A stretch of DNA of 64,000 nucleotides, from positions 124,001 to 188,000 of the forward strand of contig NZ_VPFD01000015.1 of NCBI RefSeq assembly GCF_008014745.1. Direction: 5' to 3'. This document shows positions 27,941 to 36,912 of the stretch, in pieces. The notes below the pieces were generated by a model that saw only the letters and a program-made list of their open reading frames with translations, was not told where the DNA came from and made no database searches. The position numbers and the translations under genes are program-made. This DNA is from Massilia arenae. GTDB lineage: Bacteria; Pseudomonadota; Gammaproteobacteria; Burkholderiales; Burkholderiaceae_D. Numbering within the stretch: position 1 is the stretch's first letter; each line of letters begins with the position of its first letter.

Positions 27941-29820
27941 CAGAACGCGAAGCAGCTGCAGCCGAGTGCGCCCCAGAAGCTGCTGTAATCCGACACTGGC
28001 ATGCTCGAGCGACGCGCCTTGTCATGGCTGTGGGCGTGCACGCCGCATGGGCCGCTGCACTGGTGCGGCAGCGCTTTCTGCTGCACGCTTTGCTGCACTC
28101 CTGGTTCGACCTTCCTCCAGTGGCCCGGCACCTTGCTCACCGGCGACCATTCGGGCAGCACCGGAATCGGCGGCGGCCCAAGGCTGGTGAATTCAGCGGC
28201 GCCGTACACGATGCGGCCGCCGACCACGGTCAGCACCGATTCGATCGCCTTGATCTCTTCGGCGTCGATGCTGAAGAAATCCTGCGACAGCACCGCCAGG
28301 TCGGCCAGCATGCCTTCGCGGATGCGACCTTTACGCTCTTGCTCGTTGGAGAACCATGCGCTGCCCGCAGTCCACAGTTCCAGCGCTACCTGGCGCGGCA
28401 AGTGGCCGGCGGTGCCGTACAGTGGCAGGCCACCCACGGTGCGGCCCGTCACCAGCCAGTACAGCGATGTCCACGGGTTGTAGCTGGCCACGCGGGTGGC
28501 GTCGGTGCCGGCGCCGACCGGCACGCCGGTTTCCAGCATCCGTTTCACCGGCGGCGTCGATTCGGCCGCCGCGCTGCCATAACGCTCGACGAAATACTCG
28601 CCCTGGAAGGCCATGCGGTGCTGGATCGCGATGCCGCCGCCGAGCGCGGCGACGCGGTCGATATTGCGCTGGGTGATGGTCTCGCAGTGGTCGAACATCC
28701 AGTGCAGGCCGTCGAACGGGATGTCGCGGTTGACCTTCTCGAACACGTCGAGCATGCGCGAGATGGATTCATCATAAGTCGCATGCAGGCGGAACGGCCA
28801 GCGCTGGGCCACCAGGTGGCGCACCACGCGTTCGAGTTCGTCTTCCATGCCGGGATCGAGGTCCGGGCGCGGCTCCAGGAAATCCTCGAAGTCGGCCGCC
28901 GAGAACACCAGCATCTCGCCGGCGCCGTTGGCGCGGTAGTAGTCGCTGCCCTGCCCCGGCGTCACCATGCCGGTCCAGCGCTGGAAGTCTTCCAGCTCCT
29001 TGCCCTTGTTCTGGGTGAACAGGTTGTAGGCGATGCGGATGGTGAGCTGCTCGGCCTTGTCGAGTTGCTCGATGACCGCGTAGTCCTCGGGGTAATTCTG
29101 GAAGCCGCCGCCGGCGTCGATCGCGCTGGTCAGGCCCAGGCGGTTCAGTTCGCGCATGAACTGCCGGGTCGAGTTCACCTGCAGGTCGTAGGGCAGCTTG
29201 GGGCCCTTGGCCAGGGTCGCGTACAGGATCATCGCGTTCGGACGCGCGATCAGCATGCCGGTCGGGTTGCCGGCGCCATCGCGCACGATCTCGCCGCCCG
29301 GGGGATTCGGCGTGTCTTTCGTGTAGCCCACCGCGCGCAGGGCCGCGCGATTGAGCAAGGCGCGGTCATACAGGTGCAGGATGAACACCGGCGTATCCGG
29401 CGCGGCGGCGTTGATCTCGTCCAGCGTCGGCATGCGGCGCTCGGCGAACTGGAATTCGTTCCAGCCGCCCACCACCCTCACCCACTGCGGATTCGGCGTG
29501 CGGTCGGCCTGTTCCTTCAGCATGCGCAGGGCGTCAGCCAGCGAGGGCACGCCTTCCCAGCGCAGCTCGAGGTTGTAGTTGAGGCCTCCGCGGATCAGGT
29601 GCAGGTGCGAGTCGTTCAGGCCCGGCACGACGGTGCGGCCGTTCAGGTCGATCACCTGGCTGCCGTCACGGCGGTGGCGCATCACGTAGTCGGTGTCGCC
29701 CACGGCCAGGAAGCGTCCGTCCTGGATGGCGACGGCGCTGGCCTGGGGCTGCTCGCGGTCGATCGTGTTGAAGCAACCGTTGATGAGGATAAGCGGCGGG
29801 GTGGACTGTGCTTGGTTCAT
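27940..29820 (-). CDS. YtcJ-type metal-dependent amidohydrolase
   Basis: 626 residues. The ATG giving MNQAQSTPPL is chosen because GGAG precedes it; an in-frame extension into the intergenic space is discarded. Amidohydrolase superfamily, YtcJ/NfdA-like: small beta domain (LILINGCFNTIDREQPQ), metal-binding strand VVPGLNDSHLHLIRGG, then LHATYDESISRML, FDHCETITQRNIDRV, and GTDATRVASYNP with the C-terminal metal aspartate region. It probably hydrolyses an amide, carbamate or imide bond; relatives deformylate N-substituted formamides. No signal peptide. The last 42 residues are unusual: Cys- and His-rich (CSGPCGVHAHSHDKA and GCSCFAF), possibly a metal-binding tail. Translationally coupled to DUF1275 downstream. 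Confidence 0.9.
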   Translation of the reverse strand: MNQAQSTPPLILINGCFNTIDREQPQASAVAIQDGRFLAVGDTDYVMRHRRDGSQVIDLNGRTVVPGLNDSHLHLIRGGLNYNLELRWEGVPSLADALRMLKEQADRTPNPQWVRVVGGWNEFQFAERRMPTLDEINAAAPDTPVFILHLYDRALLNRAALRAVGYTKDTPNPPGGEIVRDGAGNPTGMLIARPNAMILYATLAKGPKLPYDLQVNSTRQFMRELNRLGLTSAIDAGGGFQNYPEDYAVIEQLDKAEQLTIRIAYNLFTQNKGKELEDFQRWTGMVTPGQGSDYYRANGAGEMLVFSAADFEDFLEPRPDLDPGMEDELERVVRHLVAQRWPFRLHATYDESISRMLDVFEKVNRDIPFDGLHWMFDHCETITQRNIDRVAALGGGIAIQHRMAFQGEYFVERYGSAAAESTPPVKRMLETGVPVGAGTDATRVASYNPWTSLYWLVTGRTVGGLPLYGTAGHLPRQVALELWTAGSAWFSNEQERKGRIREGMLADLAVLSQDFFSIDAEEIKAIESVLTVVGGRIVYGAAEFTSLGPPPIPVLPEWSPVSKVPGHWRKVEPGVQQSVQQKALPHQCSGPCGVHAHSHDKARRSSMPVSDYSSFWGALGCSCFAF

Positions 29821-29920
29821 GCGTGTACTCCAAATGTCGCCGGGCGTGACGCGCCCGGCGGGTTTGCGGCAACCGCCGCGCGCTTTGGAGGGCGTGCGGC
29901 GGCGAGAACTTCGGTAAAAC

Positions 29921-30607
29921 TCAGCGTGCTGGAACGGGCGCCAGCACCTCGTGCGTGCCCTGGGCGCGCGCCGGGGCCTTGTGGACCATGGTGTAGGCAT
30001 AGTCCACGCCCATGCCGTAGGCGCCCGAGTGCTCGGTGACGATCTTCATCACGTCGTTATAGGTGTCGCGGTGGGCCCAGTCACGCTGCCACTCGAGCAG
30101 CACCTGCTGCCAGGTCACCGGCACCACGCCGGCCTGCACCATGCGCAGCATGGCCATGTCGTGCGCTTCCTTGGTGGTGCCGCCCGAGGCGTCCGACACC
30201 ATGTAGATTTCGTAGTCGCCTTCCAGCATCGCGCACAAGGCGAAGGTGGTGTTGCACACCTCGGTCCACAGGCCGGCCACGATGACCTTCTTGCGGCCGT
30301 TGGCCTTGAGCGCATCGCGCACCTTCTGGTCGTCCCACGAGTTCATCGAGGTGCGCTCCAGGATCTGATGGCCCGGGAACACGTCCAGCAGCTCCGGGTA
30401 GGTGTGGCCCGAGAACGATTCGGTTTCGACCGTGGTGATCGTGGTCGGGACGTTGAACACCTTGGCCGCCTTGGCCAGGCCGACGACGTTGTTCTTCAGG
30501 GTCTGGCGGTCGATCGACTGCACGCCGAACGCCATCTGCGGCTGGTGGTCGATGACGATCAGCTGCGAATTCTGCGGGGTCAGGACTTCGAGTTTTGGAT
30601 TGCTCAT
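29921..30607 (-). CDS. isochorismatase-like cysteine hydrolase (YcaC-type)
   Basis: 228 residues, start behind GGAGAACATC. Cysteine hydrolase fold: LIVIDHQPQMAFGVQSID (catalytic Asp D20) and VIVAGLWTEVCNTTFALC with the nucleophile C118 preceded by the usual cis-peptide region. Length and the MNSWDD segment match the octameric YcaC group, whose physiological substrate is unknown. Second gene of the operon, 33 bp after XapX. Together with the amidohydrolase it suggests stepwise hydrolysis of an amide-type compound, which is inference from context. Confidence 0.92.
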   Translation of the reverse strand: MSNPKLEVLTPQNSQLIVIDHQPQMAFGVQSIDRQTLKNNVVGLAKAAKVFNVPTTITTVETESFSGHTYPELLDVFPGHQILERTSMNSWDDQKVRDALKANGRKKVIVAGLWTEVCNTTFALCAMLEGDYEIYMVSDASGGTTKEAHDMAMLRMVQAGVVPVTWQQVLLEWQRDWAHRDTYNDVMKIVTEHSGAYGMGVDYAYTMVHKAPARAQGTHEVLAPVPAR

Positions 30608-30640
30608 GATGTTCTCCTTTTGGTGATGAAAATGTGAGGA

Positions 30641-30907
30641 TCAGCCCTGGCGCGGGCCGTCCTTGACGCCAGGCTCCGGCGCCTTGGCGGCCACGCCGGT
30701 GATCTTGGGTTTGCATTCGCTGGCGAACCAGCTGGCGGTGATCGGCGCGCCCTCGATCAGGCGCTTGGCGACCGGGACGATCTGTTCGCCGATCAGCATG
30801 CCGAGCAGGCCGATCAGGGCGATGGCGGGCGGCGCCGGCGAGCGCACGTTGATCAGGCCGTACAACAGGCCGGCCAGGATGCCGGCGCCCAGTGAAATCA
30901 GATACAT
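30641..30907 (-). CDS. XapX domain (DUF1427) small membrane protein
   Basis: 88 residues from the ATG with GGAGGAGCTGGAC upstream; a longer frame starting at 30952 is rejected. XapX proteins carry two TM helices: YLISLGAGILAGLLYGLINV and PPAIALIGLLGMLIGEQIVP, with the conserved RSPAPP between. The C-terminal tail (CKPKITGVAAKAPEPG) is longer than the minimal domain. Named after an ORF near xapB; function unknown. First gene of the five-gene minus-strand operon, divergent from LysR. Confidence 0.9.
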   Translation of the reverse strand: MYLISLGAGILAGLLYGLINVRSPAPPAIALIGLLGMLIGEQIVPVAKRLIEGAPITASWFASECKPKITGVAAKAPEPGVKDGPRQG

Positions 30908-30969
30908 GTCCAGCTCCTCCTTGCGGGAGGCGCCAAATCGGCGCCCGTTCATTCCAGTATCGTTAGACC

Positions 30970-30999
30970 ATCGCCGCGGCGATAGAATCAGATTGCTAT
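30970..30999. promoter_or_regulatory. divergent operator candidate for LysR gene and XapX operon
   Basis: A 14-bp perfect palindrome ATCGCCGCGGCGAT (30970-30983) is followed by ATAG-N10-CTAT, a T-N11-A type dyad of the kind LysR proteins bind. Located in the short divergent space. Confidence 0.5.
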
Positions 31000-31075
31000 T
31001 TTCAAAGCCCGGGGGCTTGGATTGTTGCGCGCCTTGGCGCTACCATTGCGCCATCACGCACCACGGGACCTACAA

Positions 31076-32008
31076 TTGCTCAAGCTCAGCCTCGACGCCC
31101 TCCAGATCATCGAAACCATCGCCCGCCGCGGCTCCTTCGCCGGGGCTGCGAAAGAACTGTTCCGCGTGCCCTCGACCATCTCCTACACGGTCTCCAAGCT
31201 CGAGGATGACCTGGGCGTGCGCCTGTTCGACCGCTTCGGCCCCAAGGTGACGCTTACCGCCGCCGGCCAGGAACTGCTCAAGGAAGGCCGCTACCTGTTG
31301 CGCGCCGCCGGCGACCTCGAATCGCGGGTGCGGCGCGTGGCCTCGGGCTGGGAAACCGAGATCGCCCTGGGCATGGATTCGGTGCTGTCGGCCGGCGCGC
31401 TGCAGCCCGACATCGAAGCCTTCTATGGCGTGGCCGACCAGACCCGGCTGCGCATCGTGCGCGAGTCGCTGTCGGGCACCTGGGACGCCCTGCTCGACCG
31501 CCGTGTCGACCTGCTGGTGGGCGCCGCCGGCGAGGGCCCGTCGGGCGGCGGCTATACCGCCGAACCGCTCGGCACCAGCGCCTTCGTGTTCACGGTCGCC
31601 CCGCACCATCCGCTGGCGCGGCTCGAGCATCCGCTCGACAAGACCGACCTGCTGCCCTACCGGGCGATCTCGGTCTCGGACTCGGCGCGGGTGCTTGGCG
31701 CACGCACGGTCGGCCTGCTGTTCGGGCAAGAGACGCTGGCGGTGCCCGATATGCGCACCAAGTACGAGTTCCAGGTCCAGGGCCTCGGCTTCGGCTTTCT
31801 ACCGGAGGCATGGGCGCGACCGGCCATCGACCAAGGCTTGCTGATCGAAAAACAGGTGGTGGAGCCGAAGGCGGACGAGACTTTCTATCTCGCCTGGCGC
31901 AGCGGCGAGGATGGCGCCGCGCTCAAGTGGTGGATCGAGCGCATGCGCACGGGTGGCGCATTCGCCCGCATGCTGCCCGACCCGTGCGCGGGGCCGGCCG
32001 AGGCTTAA
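31076..32008 (+). CDS. LysR family transcriptional regulator
   Basis: About 310 residues from the TTG giving LLKLSLDALQII, which places the HTH at the usual distance; an earlier TTG at 31022 would add an atypical 18 residues, so the start is tentative. HTH: IIETIARRGSFAGAAKELFR, VPSTISYTVSKLEDDLGVRL. Effector domain follows (EIALGMDSVLSAGALQPDIE, DLLVGAAGEGPSGGG). Divergent from the XapX-hydrolase-amidohydrolase operon, its likely target. Its 3' end overlaps the convergent OsmC gene by 4 bp. Confidence 0.9.
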   Translation: MLKLSLDALQIIETIARRGSFAGAAKELFRVPSTISYTVSKLEDDLGVRLFDRFGPKVTLTAAGQELLKEGRYLLRAAGDLESRVRRVASGWETEIALGMDSVLSAGALQPDIEAFYGVADQTRLRIVRESLSGTWDALLDRRVDLLVGAAGEGPSGGGYTAEPLGTSAFVFTVAPHHPLARLEHPLDKTDLLPYRAISVSDSARVLGARTVGLLFGQETLAVPDMRTKYEFQVQGLGFGFLPEAWARPAIDQGLLIEKQVVEPKADETFYLAWRSGEDGAALKWWIERMRTGGAFARMLPDPCAGPAEA

Positions 32009-32388
32009 ACCCCCTCGGTGTGGATGTGGATCGTGCCGGACAGGGTCTTGTGGACCGGGCACTTGTTGGCGATGTCGAGCAGGCGAGCGCGTTCGTCCTC
32101 GCTCAGTTGGCCGACGAATTCGATGTGGCGGCGCAGTTCGTAGGCGCCGTCCTGCTGGCCGTGGTCGATCGCGACCCGCACGTCGTCGAGTTGCATGCCT
32201 TTGCGCTTCGCGTACATCGTCACGGTCAGCGCGGTGCAGGCGGCCAGGGACGCGGCCAGCAGATCGTGGGGTTCAGGGCCACTGTCGTCGCCGCCGAAGG
32301 CTTCGGGGGCGTCGGCAATCAGCTCGTGCTTGCCGATCCTGATCTTGTATTGAAGCTTATCGTTGCCGCGGGTGGTCGTCACTTGCAT
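32005..32388 (-). CDS. OsmC family peroxiredoxin-like protein
   Basis: 127 residues, start behind GGAGACGACG. OsmC/Ohr fold with the two peroxidatic/resolving cysteines: C51 in AASLAACTALTVTMYA and C110 in ANKCPVHKTLSG. The glutamate/arginine framework of the active site is plausible (GPEPHDLL). These proteins reduce organic hydroperoxides in the cytoplasm. The sequence fits the YhfA/OsmC-like short subgroup rather than Ohr. Downstream of pirin on the same strand by 78 bp; a GC-rich hairpin (32419-32442) lies between them. Confidence 0.93.
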   Translation of the reverse strand: MQVTTTRGNDKLQYKIRIGKHELIADAPEAFGGDDSGPEPHDLLAASLAACTALTVTMYAKRKGMQLDDVRVAIDHGQQDGAYELRRHIEFVGQLSEDERARLLDIANKCPVHKTLSGTIHIHTEGV

Positions 32389-32466
32389 CGTCGTCTCCTG
32401 TTATCGTGGTGATCGAGGCGCCGCCCCGCTGGCGGGACGGCGTTTTACATGGCTGCTGATGGTCGC

Positions 32467-33168
32467 TTACTGTGGCAGGTCGAACAATAACACTTCGGCG
32501 CCGGCGGCCTGGGCCAGGGTCACGGCTTCTTCACCGCTGACCTTCAGTGCGTCGCCGCCTTCCAGGGCGATGCCATTGACCGTCACCTGGCCGCGCACCA
32601 CGTGGACATAGGCCTGGCGGCCGGCGCCCAGAGTATGTTTGACCTCGTCCTCGCCATCGAGGATGGTCGCATACAGGGCGGCATCCTGGCGGATCGAGAC
32701 CGACCCTTCGCGGCCGTCGGGCGACCCGATCAGGCGCAGCTTGCCGGTCTTGTCGGCCGTGTCGAAGTGCTTTTCTTCGTAGCGCGGCTCGGCGCCGCCC
32801 ACGTTCGGCATGATCCAGATCTGCAGGAAGTGCACGCCCTCTGTTTTCGAGTGGTTGTACTCGCTGTGCACCACCCCTGAACCCGCGCTCATGATCTGCA
32901 CGTCGCCGTAGCGCAGCACCGAACCGTTGCCCATGCTGTCCTTGTGCTCCAGCGCGCCGTCGAGCACATAGGAAATGATCTCCATATCGCGGTGGCCGTG
33001 CGAATCAAAACCGCGGCCGGGCTGCACCTTGTCTTCGTTGATGACGCGCAGCGGACCGAAGCCCATATGCTTCGGATCGTGGTAGTGGCCGAAGGAGAAG
33101 GTGTGCTTCGAGTCCAGCCAGCCAAAGCTTGCGCCGCCGCGTTCATTGCTTTTACGTACGTTCAACAT
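32467..33168 (-). CDS. pirin family protein (YhhW-like quercetin 2,3-dioxygenase)
   Basis: 233 residues, bicupin. N-terminal cupin metal ligands are intact: H57 and H59 (FDSHGHRDMEIISY), H101 and E103 (GVVHSEYNH). Conserved RKSNERGGASFGWLDSKHTF start and HYHDPKHMGFGPLRVINED. E. coli YhhW has quercetinase activity; physiological role unclear. C-terminal cupin ends VLLFDLPQ. A small palindrome TCGAAA-T-TTTCGA (33317-33329) lies about 150 bp upstream. Monocistronic or with OsmC; together they look like a minor oxidative or aromatic stress pair. Confidence 0.93.
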   Translation of the reverse strand: MLNVRKSNERGGASFGWLDSKHTFSFGHYHDPKHMGFGPLRVINEDKVQPGRGFDSHGHRDMEIISYVLDGALEHKDSMGNGSVLRYGDVQIMSAGSGVVHSEYNHSKTEGVHFLQIWIMPNVGGAEPRYEEKHFDTADKTGKLRLIGSPDGREGSVSIRQDAALYATILDGEDEVKHTLGAGRQAYVHVVRGQVTVNGIALEGGDALKVSGEEAVTLAQAAGAEVLLFDLPQ

Positions 33169-33338
33169 GGTGTCATCCTTTCGTGGGGGTGATCATCGAA
33201 GCGCTCGATCGCCAGGGCGGGGAATCCGCCGGTCGATCTGTCTTGCGTTCGATGCGATGGAGTCATTATGCTCGCGCCACGAAGAGTTGAAAAACGGGTA
33301 ATTTAGCGGCCTTTCATCGAAATTTTCGAACATGACCC

Positions 33339-33375
33339 AAAAGCCCGGTGGGCGGCCGCCACGCCGCCGCCCACC
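33339..33375 (-). terminator. terminator of the amine oxidase-TonB operon
   Basis: Arms GGTGGGCGGC (33347-33356) and GCCGCCCACC (33366-33375) form a 10-bp stem with 9-base loop. On the minus strand it is followed by GGGCTTTTGGG, right after the receptor stop. Confidence 0.7.
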
Positions 33376-33388
33376 GCGCGCCGTCCGG

Positions 33389-35886
33389 TCAGAACTTCAG
33401 GCTGGCGCGCGCGTAGTAATAGCCGCCATTGATGCCGAAGGGAGAGAAGGCCGGATAGATCGTCACCGCGCCGTTGTCCAGGTTGGCGCGCTGCTCGGCC
33501 AGCACCAGCGGGTTGACCATGTCCGGGTACTCGTTGAACAGGTTGTTCGCCCCCAGCGACAGGGTCCAGGCCTTGCTGAACTGGTAGCTCACCTCGAGAT
33601 CGGTCAGCAGCTTGGGTTTGATCTTGTTTTCATAGTAGACCGAACCGTCCGACGAGAACTGCTCCGACGATTTGCCGAAGTAGTTCTCGCGCAGGTTGAC
33701 GGTCCATGCGCCCACCTTCCACAGTGCGCCCAGGTTGACCCGCATGCGCGGCGAGGCGGTCTCCAGGTGCGAGATCGCGGTCTCGTCGAGCAGGGTCTGC
33801 GGTTGCAGCTCGGGCGGCGCCTGGTTGATCTTGATGACCTCCACATGGTTGTAGTTAGCCGCCGCCGACCAGTCGACCCGCCCGTAGCTGCCGTAGTTGC
33901 TGGTCATGGTGGCCACCGCCTCCATGCCGCGGCTGCGCGTATTGACCGCATTGGAGAAGATGTTGATCCCGGTCTGGACCACGGTCGGATCGAGCACGTT
34001 GCCGTTGGCGAGGATCGCCGCCGTCACTGCCGGCGCATTGACCGCACCGCCGGAGCCATACAGGGCGCCGCTGCCGACGATGCGGTCGCGGATCGTGATC
34101 TGGTAGGCGTCGAGCGTGATCGCCAGGCCGGCCCGCGGATTGAGCACCAGGCCGGCGCTGATATTGGTCGAGGCTTCGGGCTTGAGGCCATTGATGCCCA
34201 CCAGCCGCGCGCCTGGTGAATTAGGCGCCAGCTGCACGAAGGCGCTGCGCGGCGAGACGTTGGTGGCCGAATAATACGACTCGGCCAGCGTCGGCGCGCG
34301 GAAGCCGTTGCTGTAGGTCGCGCGCAGCGCCACCGCCGGCGAGAAGTCGTAGCGGCTGGTCAGCTTGCCGACCTTGGCGTTGCCGAAGTCGCTGAAGCGC
34401 TCGTAGCGGCCGGCGATGTCCACCGTCCAGCCGGGCAGCGGCTGGACCGCCAGGTTGACGTAAGCCGCCTTGTTGTTGCGGCTATGGCTGCCGGCGTCGG
34501 TGAGCGAGAAGCCGGGATACGACTGCGAGCCTTCCTTGTAGCGCGACGCGGCGTCGCCGGCCACGATCTCGTAGGTGTCGCGGCGGTGCTCGAGGCCCAG
34601 GGCCAAGGTCAGCGGCGAGGCCCAGCCGACGTCGAATTCGCGGCTCAGGTCGAAGTTATTGGCCCACTGGCTGGCGCGGAATTCGCCGGCATCGAATTCG
34701 AGCGGCGTGGCGCCGGTGTTGGTGTACAGCGAGATGTTGGCCGAGTTGGCCACGCCGAGCTTGGTCACGTCCTTGCCGTAGGTGCTGGACAGGTCCAGTT
34801 CTAGGCCCCGAACAGCCGGCCCTTGATCCCGAGGGTGAAGGCATAGTCTTCCTCGTCGAAGGTCTCTTGCGGGCTGAAGCCGAAGGGATAGATTTGCGGC
34901 AGCCGGTTCGGCATGCGGTAGTTCTCCCAGGCGCGCGCTTCCTTCTTGCCATAGGTCGCGAAGCTGTACAGCGACGTGTCGGCGCCGAAGTCGACCCCGA
35001 AATTGGCGGCGGCGATGTGCTGGCGATACTGGGCGTCGCCCTGGATCTTGTTCAGGTAGGGGTAGCCGGGCGCGTTGACCAGGGACGGCATTTCGGCCAT
35101 GATGGCCGGGTCGACCACGCGCGGATCGATGCCGCCGCGCTCCGAGAAGCCGTGGTACTTGGTCTCGGCGGTCAGGCTCAGGAAGGCGTCGGCGAACGGG
35201 GTCAGGCCGTTATTGGCCATGCCGTCGCCGGTATGGCCGCCGCCGTCCATATAGCCGCCGCCGTTGACGTTGGCTGTGCCGCCGCGGCTGTTCGACTTGA
35301 GGATGATGTTGATCACGCCGGCGATGGCGTCGGTGCCGTATTGCGCCGCGGCGCCGTCCTGCAACACCTCGATGCGGTCGATCGCCGCCACCGGAATGTA
35401 GTTCAGGTCGGCCGCCGCGCCGCCCTGGTAAGGACCGCCCAGCACCGCCAGGTTGGCGGTGCCGTGGCGCCGCTTGCCGTTGACCAGCACCAGCGTATTG
35501 TTCGGGCTCAGGCCGCGCAGGCGCGCCGACAGCGTCATGTTCGCCATATCGCTGCCGAAGGCCTGGGCGTTGAGCGAAGGCAGGTTCTGCGACAGCGCCT
35601 GGATCAGGTCGGGCTGGCCGGTGCGGCCCAGCGAGGCCGCGTCCAGCACCTGGATCGGCGAGGCGCTGTTCTCGACCGTGAGACCGGCGGCGCGGGTGCC
35701 GGTGACGATCACCACGCCGCTGTTCGAGACGCCCTGCGGGGCGGCATCAGGCGCAGGCGCCGCTGCGCTGGCGGGCGCATTGTCCTCGTCGCGCCCGGCA
35801 TCCGGGCCGGGTTCGGCGGCGGCATTGGCGCAGATGCCGCAGGTGAGCAGGCCGGCGATGCCGGTATGAAGAAAGCCTTTGACCAT
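33389..35886 (-). pseudogene. TonB-dependent receptor split by a frameshift
   Basis: Two adjacent frames together make one receptor of about 820 residues. The 5' part (35886 to 34801, 361 aa) has a signal peptide (MVKGFLHTGIAGLLTCG), TonB-box-like GVVIVTGTR at 57-65, and the plug (LRGLSPNNTLVLVNGKRRHG, AAAQYGTDAIAGVINIILK). The 3' part, in another frame, is the barrel (SNGFRAPTLAESYYSATN, ending ARASLKF). They join at a run of four C on the plus strand (34806-34809): one more base there would read LFGGLELDLSSTYGKD straight through. Either a recent lesion, phase variation at a short homopolymer, or a sequencing error. Plug motifs resemble receptors for peptides or amino-acid-like ligands, but specificity is not determined. 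Last gene of the oxidase operon. Confidence 0.85.
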
Positions 35887-35950
35887 GTGTTTCCCCTAGT
35901 TGGAATTGTTAGACGAGAACAGCCTTGCTTGCTTCTTGCGGTTTGCTTGC

Positions 35951-36466
35951 CTACTTCTTCGCGGCGACCACCTCGATCTCCACCAGCCAGCCCGGATTGC
36001 TCAGGGCCGCCACCTGCATCACCGCGCGCGCCGGCAGATTGGGCTGGGCGCCGCCGAAGAACTGGGTATAGCCGGCCATGAAGCCGGCGACGTCGGCGCG
36101 GCCTCCGTGCTCCGGGTCGCCCACCAGGAACACCTGCATCTTGACCACGTCGCCCATGCCCAGGCCCATCCCCTGCAGGATGTCGCGGATGCGCTGCAGG
36201 ACGCCGACCGTCTGGGTGCGGGTGTCGCCGAAGGCGGCGATCGAGTTCGGATCGCGCTCCTTGTGCACGACCGGCGGCACCTGGCCGCTGATGAAGTGGA
36301 TGGTGGCGTTGGGCGGCACGCTCACTGCCTGGGCAATCGGGAAATCGGAGTTCGGGATCTTGTGACGCACGATGTCCTGGGCGCCCGCTGCAGCCGGCAG
36401 CAGCAAGGGCAGGAGCAGCAGCGAGGTGGCGAGTCGTGAGGCGGGACGGCGGTCGACATTCTTCAT
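35951..36466 (-). CDS. exported RidA family protein
   Basis: 171 residues. The ATG giving MKNVDRRPASR is chosen (AAGG 8 bp upstream). A signal peptide spans about residues 1-30 (SLLLLPLLLPAAAGA), so unlike ordinary RidA it is periplasmic. The RidA core is readable: HFISGQVPPVV, TQTVGVLQRIRDILQGMGLG, GDVVKMQVFLV and ALSNPGWLVEIEVVAA. The usual C-terminal arginine motif is replaced by LPARAVMQVAAL, which keeps an arginine at the expected strand. It follows cytochrome c and the flavin oxidase, whose imine or enamine product it could hydrolyse in the same compartment. Ribosome site lies within the overlap with the cytochrome gene end. Confidence 0.85.
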   Translation of the reverse strand: MKNVDRRPASRLATSLLLLPLLLPAAAGAQDIVRHKIPNSDFPIAQAVSVPPNATIHFISGQVPPVVHKERDPNSIAAFGDTRTQTVGVLQRIRDILQGMGLGMGDVVKMQVFLVGDPEHGGRADVAGFMAGYTQFFGGAQPNLPARAVMQVAALSNPGWLVEIEVVAAKK

Positions 36467-36501
36467 CAGCAGGCCTTTCATGGTGGTTGGAAGAAAACGG
36501 T

Positions 36502-36912
36502 TCAATGCTTGTTGCCGAAACGGTTGCGGCTGGCCGGCGGCAGCTGCAGGGCCGTGCGCAGCGCGCCGACCTCGGCGTCCGCGACCGGCGCGGCCCGGTT
36601 GCCCCAGCTGGCGCGCACATAACTGAGCACCGCCGCGATGTCGGCGTCATCGAGGCTGCCGCTGAAATCGGGCATGCCGCCGCGTCCCTTGAGCAGCACC
36701 TCGGTCGCCTCGGCCGGCGCGCCAATCGCCAGCGCGCTGCCGGCCAGCGCCGGGAATGCGCCGGGGATGCCGCGTCCGTCGGCCTGGTGGCAGGCCGCGC
36801 AATTCTTCGCGAACAGGGTCTTGCCGTCGGCGGCGTCTGGCGCCGTCTGCGCCAAGGCAGGGCCCGCGCACAGCCAGGCGGCCAGCGCCCAAAGCGTGAA
36901 AATGGGCTTCAT
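36502..36912 (-). CDS. periplasmic cytochrome c
   Basis: 136 residues. Signal peptide MKPIFTLWALAAWLCAGPALA; a single haem-binding CAACH (C38, C41, H42); downstream methionine ligand probably in GRGGMPDFSGSLDD; typical class I terminal helix IAAVLSYVRASWGN. ATG overlaps the oxidase stop (ATGA), indicating translational coupling. It is the natural electron acceptor of the flavin enzyme, making that enzyme a dehydrogenase rather than an H2O2-forming oxidase; this is inference from operon structure. Confidence 0.93.
   Translation of the reverse strand: MKPIFTLWALAAWLCAGPALAQTAPDAADGKTLFAKNCAACHQADGRGIPGAFPALAGSALAIGAPAEATEVLLKGRGGMPDFSGSLDDADIAAVLSYVRASWGNRAAPVADAEVGALRTALQLPPASRNRFGNKH

Noticed and set aside
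31022-31075. Longer N-terminus for the LysR protein
   Set aside because: The TTG start at 31022 adds 18 residues not typical of the family and no ribosome site supports it.
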